The position numbers and the translations under genes are program-made. Shown piece by piece: positions 22,621 to 35,336 of a DNA stretch of 64,000 bases; position 1 is the first letter of the stretch, and every line of letters starts with the position of its first letter. A model generated the notes under the pieces. That model saw only the letters and a list, made by a program, of their open reading frames with translations. It ran no database searches and was not told where the DNA came from. The stretch is from Tenebrio molitor (lineage: Eukaryota; Arthropoda; Insecta; Coleoptera; Tenebrionidae). Where the stretch lies: contig NC_091047.1 in the NCBI RefSeq assembly GCF_963966145.1, positions 8,556,001 through 8,620,000 on the forward strand, in the 5' to 3' direction.

Positions 22621-25600
22621 GATATTTTGTTTAATGAAAGTAACAAATATTTTTAATATACAGAAAAAGGAAATATAGAGACAATAAATATTAGTTTGAA
22701 GCATCTAAATTTGGAAACAATTATGTACTATCAATTAAAATTTTCTAATGCACCTGCAGTGCACCTTCATTTTATAATAGAGAAGAATCAGAATCTTATT
22801 GAAAAAAAAAAACAGAAAATGCTTGTGACGGCTAATCTGCTAATGTATACGATTTACAGGCTTTGTTTCTTTTGCATGTTATGCTTTGTCATAAAACTTG
22901 ACATTTGTCACTTTATAAAACACGACACACATGACTTGTTTAATTAACAAACAAAGTAGGAATAGTGTGGTCTAACAGAACAATCGAAGTCGTGTCGAAA
23001 AGTAAAAATCTTGTAACGTGGACTAATGCGAAAAAAATCTGAAATCTTTGAATTCTTGGTGAACTGTGACGGAAGAGTTTTTGATGCAAAGTTACAGTTA
23101 ATTTTTTCTTTAATTAATGTCGCGGAGACCGGAAAGATGGTGCAACACTTTTGATGAACGTCGTCCACACTTCCTCCAGTGCTGGAATTGAGTTGTCAAA
23201 GAACCGTTGTTCGAGACTTTTATTGACCATTAAATAAATCACATGTCAAAATTTCAGATCCGCAAAGTTCCCGGATTCGTGAGACGCAACTCCTTTTGCG
23301 GCTTTACCGCATTGCACAGAGTTGCCACTGTTGCTCGGGCATTTGTTTCCAATTACGAAAAAGTTGTCAAAAATCGATTTATTATCCACCGAAGTGCCAC
23401 ATATAAAATCTTCATTCATCCAGATCTTTACAACTATCGGTTTAATGACCTGCAGCAATAAAACGGCGGTTTAATTTTAAGAACTCGCCAAGCTTATACA
23501 TAGAGGATTTTATTAGAAAAATACTGTTATCCCACTCTAACTGTCGGTGGCCGTGCAAGAAAAACTGTTATGGCTGTGCAAACGCGTCATTAATCGTTGA
23601 AACGAGACGAGAGTTTTTTTTTGGGAACCCTGGACGAAATCTGGTCGGACGGTGGTAAAAGTTGGGTTCCATAAATGGTAGGATTTTATGGGGGCAATAT
23701 TCGGTCAACATCATTGTGGCTGCTGCCGAATATTGGGCCATAAAATATGGTTTCGGCTCTATTTTAAGTCATATTTCAAGAAATCGACGAATAAATCATT
23801 GTTATTGCCCCCGAAACGTGATAGAACTTTCGAAAATTTTTCTGAGGAATTTATTGAGAGCCCAAGATGTTCCTTCTTCACCACCGTCCATTATTTTGCA
23901 TCCCCGCAATCACTCTCATGATTGAACGCCCAGTGATGTGCGTCATCGGTGACGTGCGCGCACTGTTAAAGTAATTAGACAGGACGGAAGGGTGCAAGAT
24001 GAACTTATAATGAAAAAATATGAAAAATAAAAAATACTCCCATTATGCATAATGTCGCGGATTGCGGAAATGAGAAGAAGCGTGTATATCGACGCACATT
24101 TATTACGTCACACGACGTCAAAACATGGCGTCGCCATGACGACGACGTTGGCGCCGCGCGGGACGCTCCGGTACTAACGGGAGCATCGTCGGCGTCTGGG
24201 ATGCATAATATCCCTTTTATCCCACACAAACTATTCAAGAGAATTCTGAACGGCTCGACGACACGACCAAATAAAAGACTTTATCATCCCTTCATTATTA
24301 AAACCGCAATAATAACCCGTCCCTCAACTAAATCAAGTGGGAATGCGTAATGGTGGTGATGTCGCAAATGAAGCCCACACAAAAACAATTGTTTCAGCTG
24401 CTCGAAGATGCAAAAATTAAATGAGATATTCTCGTTCCGCGGAATAATGGCACGAACAGATTTATCGCAGGAAAATATTTATAAATGGTGGATTTAATTA
24501 GTCACGTACGTTGACACCTCCGAGTAGGATGAGCGGGGTCATGAACTTGATAAGCCGACAAATCTGGAAAGCAACAGAGATCTTCCAAAATTAGACGTCA
24601 TCTTTTCACAATGCGGTCCTGTCATTCACCTGTCATTTCTAGGCTGCGGCTAAGGCTACGACACACTTGTCACGATCGTGTCAAAAAACGGAGGGATGGC
24701 TCAATTGTTTTCGCGTGACGAACGCCCATTTAATTAATGCCTCGGCACCAACGCCCCATTCGCTGGGCAGTATTGACCGCAAGATGCCGATGGGCAATAA
24801 ACCAAGGCACGAAAGTCAGTCCATGTCCATGTAATGGGATGAAGTGGTAAATATTTACGACCCCCCGTCGGGTAAGTGCAGTTGTCGGCGTGTTACAATA
24901 ACTTTGTGGCGGAGCGCCGCAACCAGAGGGTGAACGCGACCCGCAGGGATGCTGTCGACAGGTAGCGGGTGATTTTTCTCGATGCAACAAAGAAACTACA
25001 GTTAGATGGACCATGTGCCCCGACAGCTGTACGGAGCAGACTTTCCTCTTGATAATTATAAGGCGACGGAGAGGGTTTCGTGGGAACGCCTTATCTGGAG
25101 TCCGCGTAAGGTCCACACCCCCCATGTGTGCACAAACAGAATTTTCACTTCCGCCTAACGGGAAAGCTAATCTGATTTTTTTTAGTACCTGTTCGTTTGG
25201 GCCGTCCCTCGGTTGCGACATAAGGCAATATTTATTTAAAGATATTCATTGGTTCTGCGCCTGTGAATCATCTGAATCGGTGGAAGGTCAGTGAACTTGG
25301 CGAATTTTTGAGGTACGCATCCAATTATTGCTTGGCCGACGATTGCCAACAACAAAAAATAAAACAACCGTATTGAACCCTACAAGTACTGTCAGTCCAC
25401 TGACCTTTGCGTCGATAGAGAAAACACCATAGAATACGTACTAATAAAGTGGTGTTATTTTATTGTTGCTATACATGGACGTCGGTGGAGTTGCACAAAT
25501 CATTACTTTTTCCTATATGGTTCTAATTCGTTCGGCCGGACTTTTTTCACAATGCCTCAAAGTGCGTTCTAATTCTCCGATACGTTTCTAATTAAATCGA

Positions 25601-26815
25601 GTTGCACGTTTAACGCAGCAATTAATTTTGATCCGTGGCCGTTGCGTACGTTTAGTATGCAAGTAGTTATTTGATTTCATTGCTTGTTGGCATTACGATC
25701 ATGCATACAATCACCTCTGCTGAGCGAATGTGTAATCTGGGTGCACGATACGATCTTTAATAATAAGGATTTATCAATTTTGAAACGTCGGATTTATGGA
25801 TATGGATATTCAAATTAATTCTCTATCACCAGATAAACACCTCGTGTCACTCACTATTAGGTCAAATTTAGATTTGAAAACTTATTTATTTGCCAACGTG
25901 TCGTTGTAACACATTTGTAAACGTTAACGACCGCTCGAGATTAACTTTTTGATATTTTGATGACGATTTACGCAAACTGATGTTAACAAAGACAGAATCG
26001 TTTCATTTCTTGACAGTCTGGTAGCTGTTTCGTAAAATATTAAAATACTGAACCATAAATATCTGCAATTTTTGGGTGTTAACTTTTTTAATACCAAAGT
26101 TTCACGAGCAAGCCGAGATAAAACCCACGCAACATAATTTTTTATGCTTCTTTCGATGACAATTTTTTTGTAAAGGCACTGTTTGAACTTTTATTAAATT
26201 GAAAATTTTCGATGGCATCAAATCTTGTTGGAGGAAACTTGATTCAAAGACAGAATGCAACTTCATACCTACTCCCACAGTAAAAACAGAACTCTTTGAT
26301 AAGGGTGGATCTACGATCTATTGACAAGCTAGCCAAACTAGAATATCGAGAAACGGCGCAGGACCATTCCATTATAACTTCATGTGTATTATTTCGCACC
26401 ATAAAAACATAATTTTGCTTCAGGTTTTGATGATAAACAAAACCAGAGCTTGCTATTTTGAGACATTCTTCATACATATTACCACGGAACATCTAGGTAA
26501 ATCTCTTTATCTCAAATTTAAATATTTGTACTTGACAAATGTTTCGTTCTTGCAAACGCACAGTCGTCGATATTGATTTAAAAAGTCTCAAAACGAACGA
26601 TACAAACACTGAATTAAGTGCGATCAAATAAAATGGACGACAAAAGTGACATAACAATAATTGTTTGTTTGGACAAGAACAGTAATTGATCAAGTTGTTT
26701 ATTGTATTGATACCCTTACAACAAAAATTACTCCCTTTGCAATTTGAAATATGTAACTGTACATTTTGTTTTAAGGAAATTATTGAGCAAGATTGAAACA
26801 TCAGTAAAGCTTGTT
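22621..26815. other. Putative intron with GC-rich patches
   Basis: Possible exon-like frame 23258-23461 (plus) starts at an acceptor AAAATTTCAG, but the antisense frame is equally open. The 24050-24220 patch has TTACGTCA/GACGTCA-type sites. A 24720-25280 GC-rich patch carries the longest otherwise unexplained frame (minus 24730-25221), described separately. Confidence 0.4.
24730..25221 (-). other. 163-codon open frame in GC-rich patch, unrecognised
   Basis: ATG to TAA on the minus strand. The product is Pro/Arg/His/Cys-rich, with no domain, signal peptide or membrane segment. The plus strand of the same patch also has a 93-codon frame, and a plus donor-like CGG|GTAAGTGCAG lies at 24869. GC-rich DNA depletes stop codons, so this may be chance. 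It could be an enhancer or an unspliced exon remnant. Confidence 0.15.
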
Positions 26816-26980
26816 TGACACGATGCTAAATTTTGTAGAAAATTTGTTAGAAAATGAGAGAGACCCTCGATCAGGACCAATGAACGATCAGGATCATAGT
26901 CTGTCTTTGTCAGATCCTGATCGTTCATTGGTCCTCTCTCATTTTCTAACAAATTTTCTACAAAATTTAGCATCGTGTCA
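26816..26980. repeat. Near-perfect 165-bp hairpin (inverted repeat)
   Basis: The left arm starts TGACACGATGCTAAATTTTG and the right arm ends with its exact reverse complement. They pair over about 68 bp, differing only by an extra ~12 bp (ACCCTCGATCAG) in the left arm, with a loop near 26895-26912. This near-identity explains why both strands show open frames with almost the same peptide (LNFVENLLENE...). It has no TA-type duplication. It could be a very young foldback element or a hairpin-RNA locus. Confidence 0.8.
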
Positions 26981-29900
26981 TACAGCCTTTATTGTAGGTT
27001 CAAAATATTTTTAATTTTCTTGGTCGTCAAAAAAAATCCTTTTTATTCGAAAATTGTCAGTCTTACAGAAAGATGCAAAATGACGACGCTACTTATCCAA
27101 TTTAATTTATAAAATATATCTCTTATGAACGTGTCTACGGTTTCACGCAAGAGTGTAGCTTTAACAAAATAATTTTCCTTACATTGTGTAATATTTATTT
27201 TTTATGGTTATTTTAGTCTTGTTATCTTGTGCAGGTGACCTATAGGTCACTGAAGGGGTTGAAATTTTAATAATGTTTTGAGTAATCAATTTTGTTATAA
27301 TGAGGTAAAGAACCTGGAGACATTTTTTTCATTTATCAAAAACCAAAACAAATATAAATTCCTTCCGTTTTCGGTTTCACAAACAGGCTCTTTCTATGAC
27401 ATTTTTCAGCTGCAACATCCTGGTTTCTGCATAAATATTCTACTTCAGGTGGAGTTTGTTTACATGGTCAATTAATTCCTGATTTTTCTAAAATTCTGAA
27501 TTTATTCACCCACGAAAAATATGCCTTAGAAAGTTCCACCGAGGCTACAACGGTGTAGACAATAACTCCATTTTGCCGAAAGCACATCTCGAGTTTGTTT
27601 TTTACTCCAAACTGTACAAAATTTAGTTTCCCGATCACACTTTTTGTAATATTGAAAAACTGACTGGATAATTTTTAATGACGTCAGTAAGTCATTTCTG
27701 TCATTAAAATAGTGGCATGTTCTTTGCTATAAAATATTTGGATGCTGATTGTCACGAACACATTCCACGGTTTTTTTATAACATAATGTAAAAAAAGTTA
27801 TTAAAACTTAAAACTACAAACTAAAAGCTAAACATCATTTTATACAGCGATTTTAGTGAACACACCTGTACTGCAAATAATCTAAAATTTAGAGCCCAAA
27901 TTTCCGTTAAACATCTGTTGTTAAGTACATTTAGTGTGACTGAAAAATTAAAATTGTGATATGATGCAAAATATTTATTTCTGATGTGTCAGCAGAATTT
28001 CTATCATTGGTAAATTGCGACAACGTTATTAGATTACTCAGAGATTAATTTGTAAACTGTAAAATCATTTAAATATCTAAGGTCAGATTTCACTGAAGCG
28101 CAAATTAAATTCATAGAAAGCGTCTTGTATTTGTAGTTATTGTGTTTATAATTTTACAAGAAATTTAACAAACAATATCCGATTAAAACGATACTTTGGC
28201 AACAGAGAACGTGGCAGTATAACAAGTTTGGTTCACTTAGCAGAATCTTCTGGTAAGCGACCAATCAGTTGTTATACAAATTTTGAAGTCAGTACAAATA
28301 TATTTATGGAGGAGGTAACTACTGTTTTCTATTGTAATTTGCGCTTTGTCCATTATATGTAAATACGGTAGAGGTAGAATCACCAGTCGCAAAGAAAGTG
28401 ATGATGCTTATCCCAAGGCGAGTTCCAAGCGCAGTTCAACAAAAATTATTTTTTCAAATAGGCAACTCTACCAATCGGTATTTGGTATTCATATTAGGAA
28501 TTTGTAATGATTTCGTAGGGGGGATTCGTCACTCCGCCGTTAATTACTGTTAAATTTCGAAGACGACAAGAAGTTTATTGCCCGTTTTAATAACAGTAAT
28601 GCCGCTCCAAGGCTACAATTTCATGGTGGAACCGATGGAAATTGCAAAACCGCCACACAAGAAATCTGAAAAGGAAGAGAGTGTTGAACGGATGTGATTG
28701 TAATATAACAACATCTTTTCCTTTAACGTTTTTTGCCTCATCTTCGAGATCATACAAATTGTATTAAACGAAATATCTCCGCTTCCATCGTTTCGAACAA
28801 TTACCAATAAAAGATCACCGATTTCGATAAAACAGGCGAAAGAATGAAACACAAAGTTTGTGTCCATTGTACAAAAAGTAGAAAGCTCTAATGACGGTCC
28901 AAATTTATGACGGCGGAACTCGAAGTCATGAACTAAAGATGTTGATTATAATCCCCCGTGAGACTTCTCTATTTTCTTGATAATTCATGGTAATTTCGCG
29001 TAAATAGTCGCCGCAATAAATTCTCTCAGGCCACACAACTCGGTACACACATGGAAAACAACTGTATTACTGTCGAAATGTGAAAGTGTACTCGACGAAA
29101 ATTAAGTTGCCTCCATCATAACAACAGCAAAGATCATAATAATTAATAAAAAAATTCATATATAATATGCACGCAACTAATTAAAAGCCATTTAGTTGTA
29201 ACCATGTAAGAGATTGTGTAACGATAATTTTTTTATTTTGCACCAGGAGGAGCTTTTTTACGCAATGAAATCATTTCAGAATCGCAAATATTAAAACTGG
29301 AACCTAACATTACCGGTGGCACCCATTAATTTAAAAACGTCGACACTCAAAGATAGCTTGAAAAGTTGTTTCTGCAAGTCGAAAGTAGTTGTGAATGTTC
29401 AATTTTCGTACAGTCGATCGGTTAATCGGTTACGTAACGGATCGCAAATATGTTTCAGTTTTGTAAAATCTAGCGCCGTATTTGATGCAACAATAACGCA
29501 TCGTTATCGCACACTAACTAACGTCTCTAACTACTTAGCATTGTAATTACGAAACGGCAAATGTTTTTGACCCCTCGCTAGTTAACAGTTTCGCAACTCG
29601 GCCATTAATTCCAATAATATATAATTTTCAATAGAGAATGCTCATTACGACTCGTTTTAAAATGTACATCGAACGTAATTAAGCACCACTTAATTTAGCA
29701 CAAACTGACGAGAACGGTTCTTGACATTGATGGGACTGAAATGTAACAGATCTTCAAGGTCAGTTTTACTATGCATGTGCATCATATTTACTACGTTTTG
29801 TCCATTCACGATTCGATCGGCGCGAAAACACAGACGGCCTTCGCACCATCGTGTTGAACAATGAAGAAAATTGTGATCTTATTTTTTTAAAAGTGACAGT

Positions 29901-31850
29901 CAGTATCACCTTCTACCGGCTAGAAATTAGGTTGAATTCTTGTAATTATAATAAATAGCCGGTTTTACGGCGGTATTTATTATTGAGGAAATTTCCACTA
30001 CACATGTTCACTGTGCGCGATTTTATTTGTTTTTGTTTGATTTTCACCCAAAATTTTCACTTTATTTATTATAAATTCCAAAACACAAAAACCAGGTTAC
30101 CAAAATAAACCGGCAATAAAGAAACGGAAAAAAATCGGGCGGACAGTCCGGAAGGCTTTTGCCGCCTACTCAGGTTTATTCAAATTCGACGCTGCGCGTG
30201 ACGCAGAGCGCCGACACAGTTCATTGGACGAGGCTGTTCACGTGACAAATAAAAGCTCACTGTTTTGACTGGTTTTGACAGTCACATTATAAAGAACAAA
30301 TTCGATAACTAAAGGAAGCAATAAGAGCGTCAAAGAAATGAACTCCTCTTCTAAGACTTCCGTACTACGAGATGAATTTTGATTAATTTTCATAGATTGA
30401 CAAGTGAGGTTAAGATAAGATTAATTTCTCTGATCTCATTAATACCTACTGAAAAGCTAAGTTTACTGTGAAAATAAAAGGATGTAAAAATGAGAAGTGT
30501 AAGAGGTATTTTTAAACCTACTCCCCTCACAGTAGTGACTTTGGTCATTGTTACAAGAATTGTATTTTTTAAGACATTTCATAAATGTGTTTGTGATTTT
30601 TGAGTTAGTAATGTGTGACAGGAGCGAGAATTAGAATTTGTGAGGAAATTTAATTTTAATGATGGGTTATTTACACTCGGTTGGCACAGATTAAAGAGTC
30701 CTCTCTCATCTGTTCTGTGGCGTTTGTGAAATGTAGAATTTAGGGTTTTTACAGTTTTAAAAATGCCAAACAAAATGTCAAAATTTATTACGAAAAAACA
30801 TCGGACGAACGCAGTGAACTATGAATACGTAAATTGGGAAACAGTTTCGTGGAAGAAATCTACAATAAATTAATCTCAGGTTAACGTGGTTAATCTTGAA
30901 TTCCTTTTAAGAAAGCTCTCAGTCGACACCCACGCCTAAAAGTTTGGAGCTCCATGAGGCTTATGATACATTTTTGTAACATTATCTTGTAACAAGAACT
31001 TATGACTGGACGCTTATTACTGTTGGCAACTAAGTTCTGGTCTAAAACAGCATCGAGTCGGGATATTTAAGCACATGCAACGGTGAAAATAGGTTGCAAA
31101 TTATTATGGCAGATTAAGAAAAATACAATTCAATTCGGTAAATAAGTGATACATTTTAATCAACTGGAGATTTTTTTACACATAAAGTTGTGTTGTTTAT
31201 ACATTTTTTTGTTTCTTTGTAATATGTATTGGGAAAATGTAGGTTAATCCTTTGTGCTGTCGGATTGGCAATTACAATGAAATTCAAATTATGTAATTAA
31301 TTAATAATTATATTTACCAATTTTAGTGTTGTGTTTATGCCGTATGCAATTTCAATATCCATGTCGGATCTAGTTCATGTAAAAACAAGGACTCATTTAT
31401 CACAAACTAAACAGAATAATCGCAGAATTGTGCGTCGTGTTTTTTTACAGAAACCACAAGATTTTCCACAATTTTGAACAAATGTATTTTTCGTTGTTCG
31501 AAACGCCAAACACAAAACAAAACAATAGAAAAACACGCATGTAAATAGAAGTTGGTTGTTAAATTTTTGTGGTGTTTTCTTTTTATTTGACGCTCTGAAA
31601 GAGAGAATTAACAGTGGAATAAATAATGGAAGTGCGGTTTCGACAACTAAGTTTGGAGTGCTTTCAGAGGTCGACACAACTTCGCTGACAATTACTTTGC
31701 CGAGGAGAACCCTACCGTCACGGTTAAATGTTATAATGTAATTTTAATATAATCTTCTTACTTCGAAATACCTTTTGTGATTTATAGACGCGAACTTGGA
31801 AAATTCGAAAATAATTAGATTACAAACAACTTGATTAACAGTAATTGCAG
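26981..31850. other. Putative intron
   Basis: AT-rich overall. A 32-codon plus frame at 28599-28697 (MPLQGYNFMVEPMEIAK...) follows a pyrimidine-rich acceptor-like site but lacks a good donor. GC-rich patches lie at 30170-30250. No exon is confidently supported. Confidence 0.4.
27235..27250. promoter_or_regulatory. 16-bp perfect palindrome with everted AGGTCA half-sites
   Basis: GTGACCTATAGGTCAC contains TGACCT and AGGTCA separated by 2 bp, an ER-2 arrangement of nuclear-receptor half-sites. It directly follows a pyrimidine tract ending in GTGCAG, so it also resembles a splice acceptor. Functional binding is unproven. Confidence 0.3.
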
Positions 31851-32415
31851 ATATGTCTGGGCGAGACAAGCTATCGACGGGACGCTCCGGGGGTCCTCCG
31901 AATCCTCATCGAAATTCGAGCGATTTTTCGGATTTTGGCCGGTCTCACGTCAGGAAGTCGTCGCCGCCGGCATCAAAATAAGGACAGGAGCGGCGAGCTT
32001 CGTGCCAAAATTCTTCGGAGAGTTGAAGATTTTTCCGCGATCCGGAAAATGCCGCTCCTGCACGCGCATGCAGTTTCGATCGGTCGCGAGATATCCCTCA
32101 CGAGGAAGCAGAGCCGGAGTCGGTGAAAGTTGCAACAGATGATAATGACGGGCCGAAATCTCGCATGTTACCTAACGCAAAACGAGAAATTATAACGGAA
32201 CATATCGCGGCGAGCGCTCGATCGATCGGACATTTATTAGCGCAAAACTATCGCTTACGCGGCGACTTTTCCCTCGGCTTCGCCTCTTAAGGCCGATTCC
32301 CAAGACGCGTGCGTGATTTCACTTTCGGGGCCCCTTGCGTCACCGGCTCGCTTTCCTCCGGAGCCGGTCCTGCTCTCCGACTGCACACAAAGTTCGCGTT
32401 ATTGGGCTTATAAAT
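31851..32415 (+). pseudogene. GC-rich island with a coding-like frame broken by in-frame stops
   Basis: After an acceptor-like AGTAATTGCAG, the frame starting at ATG 31853 reads MSGRDKLSTGRSGGPP..., is Ser/Pro/Arg-rich, and stops at TAA after about 42 codons. The same frame reopens after a second stop (TGA) and reads EAEPESVKVATDD... then AKREIITEHIAASARSIGH before another TAA. There is no frameshift, only stops. This could be a decayed exon, an exon pair with an unrecognised short intron, or a CG-rich promoter or enhancer with stop depletion. No homologue is recognised, so pseudogene status is tentative. Confidence 0.25.
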
Positions 32416-33292
32416 TTTCCTGGTGCCTGCATTCGTCCGTTGTAAATCGCGGCGTCGACGTATTCCCCTAAACATATGGTGCAATAGCGTCGAGCAGACG
32501 TCTAAGTTCGAATATAGGTCAGGTGCTAAAATTAAATCACTTTTACCTGGGTTAACTACCTCCCGCTAATTATAAACATCGAACAGTGGCATTCCGTTCC
32601 CCAAAATCGATCAGCGCACATCGAACAGACGTTAACTCTTCATTAAGTAATTCCGTTTCGAACCACCTTAAGCAGGAACGGCGAGAGCCGATTGAAAATT
32701 AATTAAACTCGGCCGGCCTTATTGACTGACTGAAATGTTATAGCCGTAATTATATAGGAACTAATTAAATAAAAATGTTACATCGACTCGGCGCGCCATT
32801 GTAAAAGTGTACCTCCTCGAAAGTTGAGTAACTACTGGTGCCATTAATCAATCAAAAATCAAAAAATCAACAGACACTTGACCGTTATTAGACGAGATGT
32901 TGTGCTTTTCCGCATGTTTTTTACCTTTCGGTTCAGGTAAATCACTCCCTGCTTCAAAATCTCCGACCGTAAAAATATAATCTGCAAAATTGAAATCCAT
33001 TTCAAAATAAAGACTGTTTTATTACCGACACGTTTTTATGTTCACTTAGTTTTACAAGCTTCTGACATTTCCTCTTTTACAAGCAACAGACAGGCTAAGT
33101 AAAAATACGGAACTGCAGCCTAAAAAACGTGTAGGGCGTAAGGGCAGCACAGTGAAATATACTTAGGGTTAAGTAATGGGGAACAATGACTTAAGTACCA
33201 GCCCGTGTAAGAACAAAAACAAAATGTCTTGTGCTTGTTCGGTTTCATCGTATTATTTCAGAAAATTGTTGATAATCTTGATGTTAAACTAT
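32416..33292. other. Putative intron flanking the GC island
   Basis: A minus-strand donor-like CCCAG|GTAAAAG at 32548 could end a non-coding first exon lying toward 32600. No coding frame accompanies it. The rest shows nothing. Confidence 0.35.
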
Positions 33293-33494
33293 CGTGTGTT
33301 CACTTACAATTTCCCGTCAAAGTTGGCGTTGAAGAGTCGATTGTGAGCGCACCACGGATTGCGGATCACGGATCGCTGTTTCAATCTAACCTCACATTTT
33401 GCGTTGTTTGTATTTTTAATGTGCAGACGGACGAGTGGTGCGTTCACAATCGACTCTTCAACGCCAACTTTGAGGAGAAATTTAAATGAACACC
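33293..33494. mobile_element. Family A palindromic MITE, copy 4
   Basis: Left end CGTGTGTTCACTTACAATTT; right end ATTTAAATGAACACC. Signature arms GTTGGCGTTGAAGAGTCG and its inverse, with core TTGCGTTGTTTGTATTTTTA. The orientation matches copy 1. Confidence 0.85.
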
Positions 33495-33808
33495 TAATGT
33501 GTACCAATTTTGGTTAATTTTGTTTAATTAAATAATTTAAGAAATAGTGAATTTGGGGATCGATCCAAAACTTCTCCAACCAAGTGATACATTTATTGTT
33601 ATAGAAATGCTGAAAAATGTAATTTTAAAAGTTTGGTCTGTTGCTGGTGGCTTTTTGTGTAAACACAAAAATTATTACTTTTAAGATAATTTTAAGATAA
33701 TTAATTAAAACATATTTAAATACCGAAATTTTACAATAAAATACAGTAATTAAACAATTCTTATCAATAACTAGAACGAAATTTTAATCAAATGTACACA
33801 TAAAGGCT

Positions 33809-34020
33809 GTTTTTTTTTTAATTTGGCGTCGAAGTTGACGTTGAAGATTCGATTGTGAATGAACCACTCGTTTTAAAAACACTGATTTTTCAAACTGCAG
33901 ATATAAAACACACAACGCAAAAAGTAAGATTAGATTTAAACAGCTGATCAGAGTTGTAATCCGTGGGGCGTTCACAATCGACTCTTCAACGCCAACTTCG
34001 ACGCCAAATTAAAAAAAAAC
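33809..34020. mobile_element. Family A palindromic MITE, copy 5
   Basis: Only about 315 bp from copy 4 and with the core in the opposite orientation. Ends are T- and A-runs next to ATTTGGCGTCGAAGTTGACG and its inverse. Inner arms still match GAATGAACCACTCG / GGGGCGTTCACAATCG. Diverged relative to copy 4. Confidence 0.8.
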
Positions 34021-35310
34021 TAACTTCATTTTTAACTATATTAAATGAAGAAATGAAATAAACACGACTTGAAGGATTAGATTGAATTAATAATTGTAAA
34101 ATAGCTCCCTAATTTATTTTTGTTCATTCAATAAAAATGCACCAATTAGAACGACTACTAATGGATCGAGGTGTGCCCCATTGTCTCGATTTCTATCTAT
34201 CAATTTGACTACTCAAAGTCATCTTTCGCCATTGGTGACCTCCAACTACAAAAATGGAGTAAAACGTGTGACGTATCAATTTCACCTCAGATACTCTACT
34301 TTTGGTGGAAATGTTAAGTGTAACGGATATCAGTGATAAGGGTGTGTACACAATACTATTTCTTCGCGTTGATTCGATTCTCCAACAGTGAATAAATTAC
34401 TGTGGCGAGTGGGTCACGTTAATAAATTCGCAAATCTGGACATTTGCAACGAATCCAGACCAAACATCGGTTCTTTCTGGTACCGTGTTACGGATAATCC
34501 ACATTTGTCAATTTCACAACTCAGTTTGGATAACGATATTAGTCAAACTTCCGTTGTTTGCACTGGTAACGTGTACCCTAAATTAAATAATCATGTCGTA
34601 AACCTAATTTAGAACTACTTTTCGAAAATGCAACCGGTGACAATGGGAAGCTGTGCAAGACTTTAAATCACATTTTGACATTTGGCGCTGGTTCTTGCGC
34701 AAGTCGGTAATTGACTTGCATATTTAAAAGATATTTAGGTATGACAGATGTAATGTATGAACGTTGTCGAACCTTCGATTGGTGCAACATTTGTTGTTGT
34801 TCTGTTGCCCTACCAGTGCGTGCTAACAAGGGAAACATTTGTCTATTGTATATTGTCATTTAGCAATCGTTTTTGCAGTGTAAACTCGCTAATGATTTAT
34901 TATACAAAATTATATCTTAACGACACTTTAGCGAATTAAGCAAGGTGAAAGGTTAACTCATACATTACAGCGTTATATGGCAAGATTATGACGTACAAGA
35001 TTCTTCGATTCGTCTGTTCTAGGTACATATTTGGTAAAACTGGTTGTCGATGCATTGATTCGTTAATTTTTTTACACAACAGCCTGATCAACACCGCCAC
35101 GTAAACCTCCGATTGTCAAGATGTTCAACTTTCGTAATCGATTTAATAAAATATTAATCCGATTAATTTTTAAACCGAACGATTAAATACCACGTAATAG
35201 TCACTAAAGCATCAATTCTGTTAATCGATTCGCGCAAAATGTGAAATCTTGTAATGTGTAGCATTTTAAAAATCGCTTAATGTCATTTGAACATTAATAA
35301 AAAAATTACA
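34021..35310. other. Putative intron
   Basis: The 74-codon plus frame 34388-34612 has no splice support or domain. Otherwise AT-rich without features. Confidence 0.45.
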
Positions 35311-35336
35311 ACATCCCTTTCTGATTTCAGGTAAAT
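35311..35336 (+). promoter_or_regulatory. Candidate recursive splice (ratchet) site, plus strand
   Basis: A pyrimidine tract (CCCTTTCTGATTTCAG) is immediately followed by GTAAAT, giving the juxtaposed AG|GT arrangement of zero-length ratchet points known from long insect introns. The boundary is 35330/35331. It falls inside the proposed 35-kb plus-strand intron between 5524 and 40429. No coding frame surrounds it, which agrees with a splice-only role. Confidence 0.4.

Noticed and set aside
23258..23461. Plus-strand terminal exon after AAAATTTCAG
   Set aside because: The antisense frame is equally open and no polyadenylation signal or phase constraint separates it from chance.
24730..25221. 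163-codon minus-strand ORF as a definite gene
   Set aside because: No domain, no promoter or splice context, and the opposite strand is also open; GC-rich DNA has few stop codons. Kept only as a low-confidence note.
26728..27014. Two similar ORFs on opposite strands as genes
   Set aside because: Their similarity is fully explained by the near-perfect inverted repeat 26816-26980.
27210..27240. Second plus-strand ratchet site at GTGCAG|GTGACC
   Set aside because: Good pyrimidine tract, but GTGACC is a poor donor and the bases are better explained by the palindrome.
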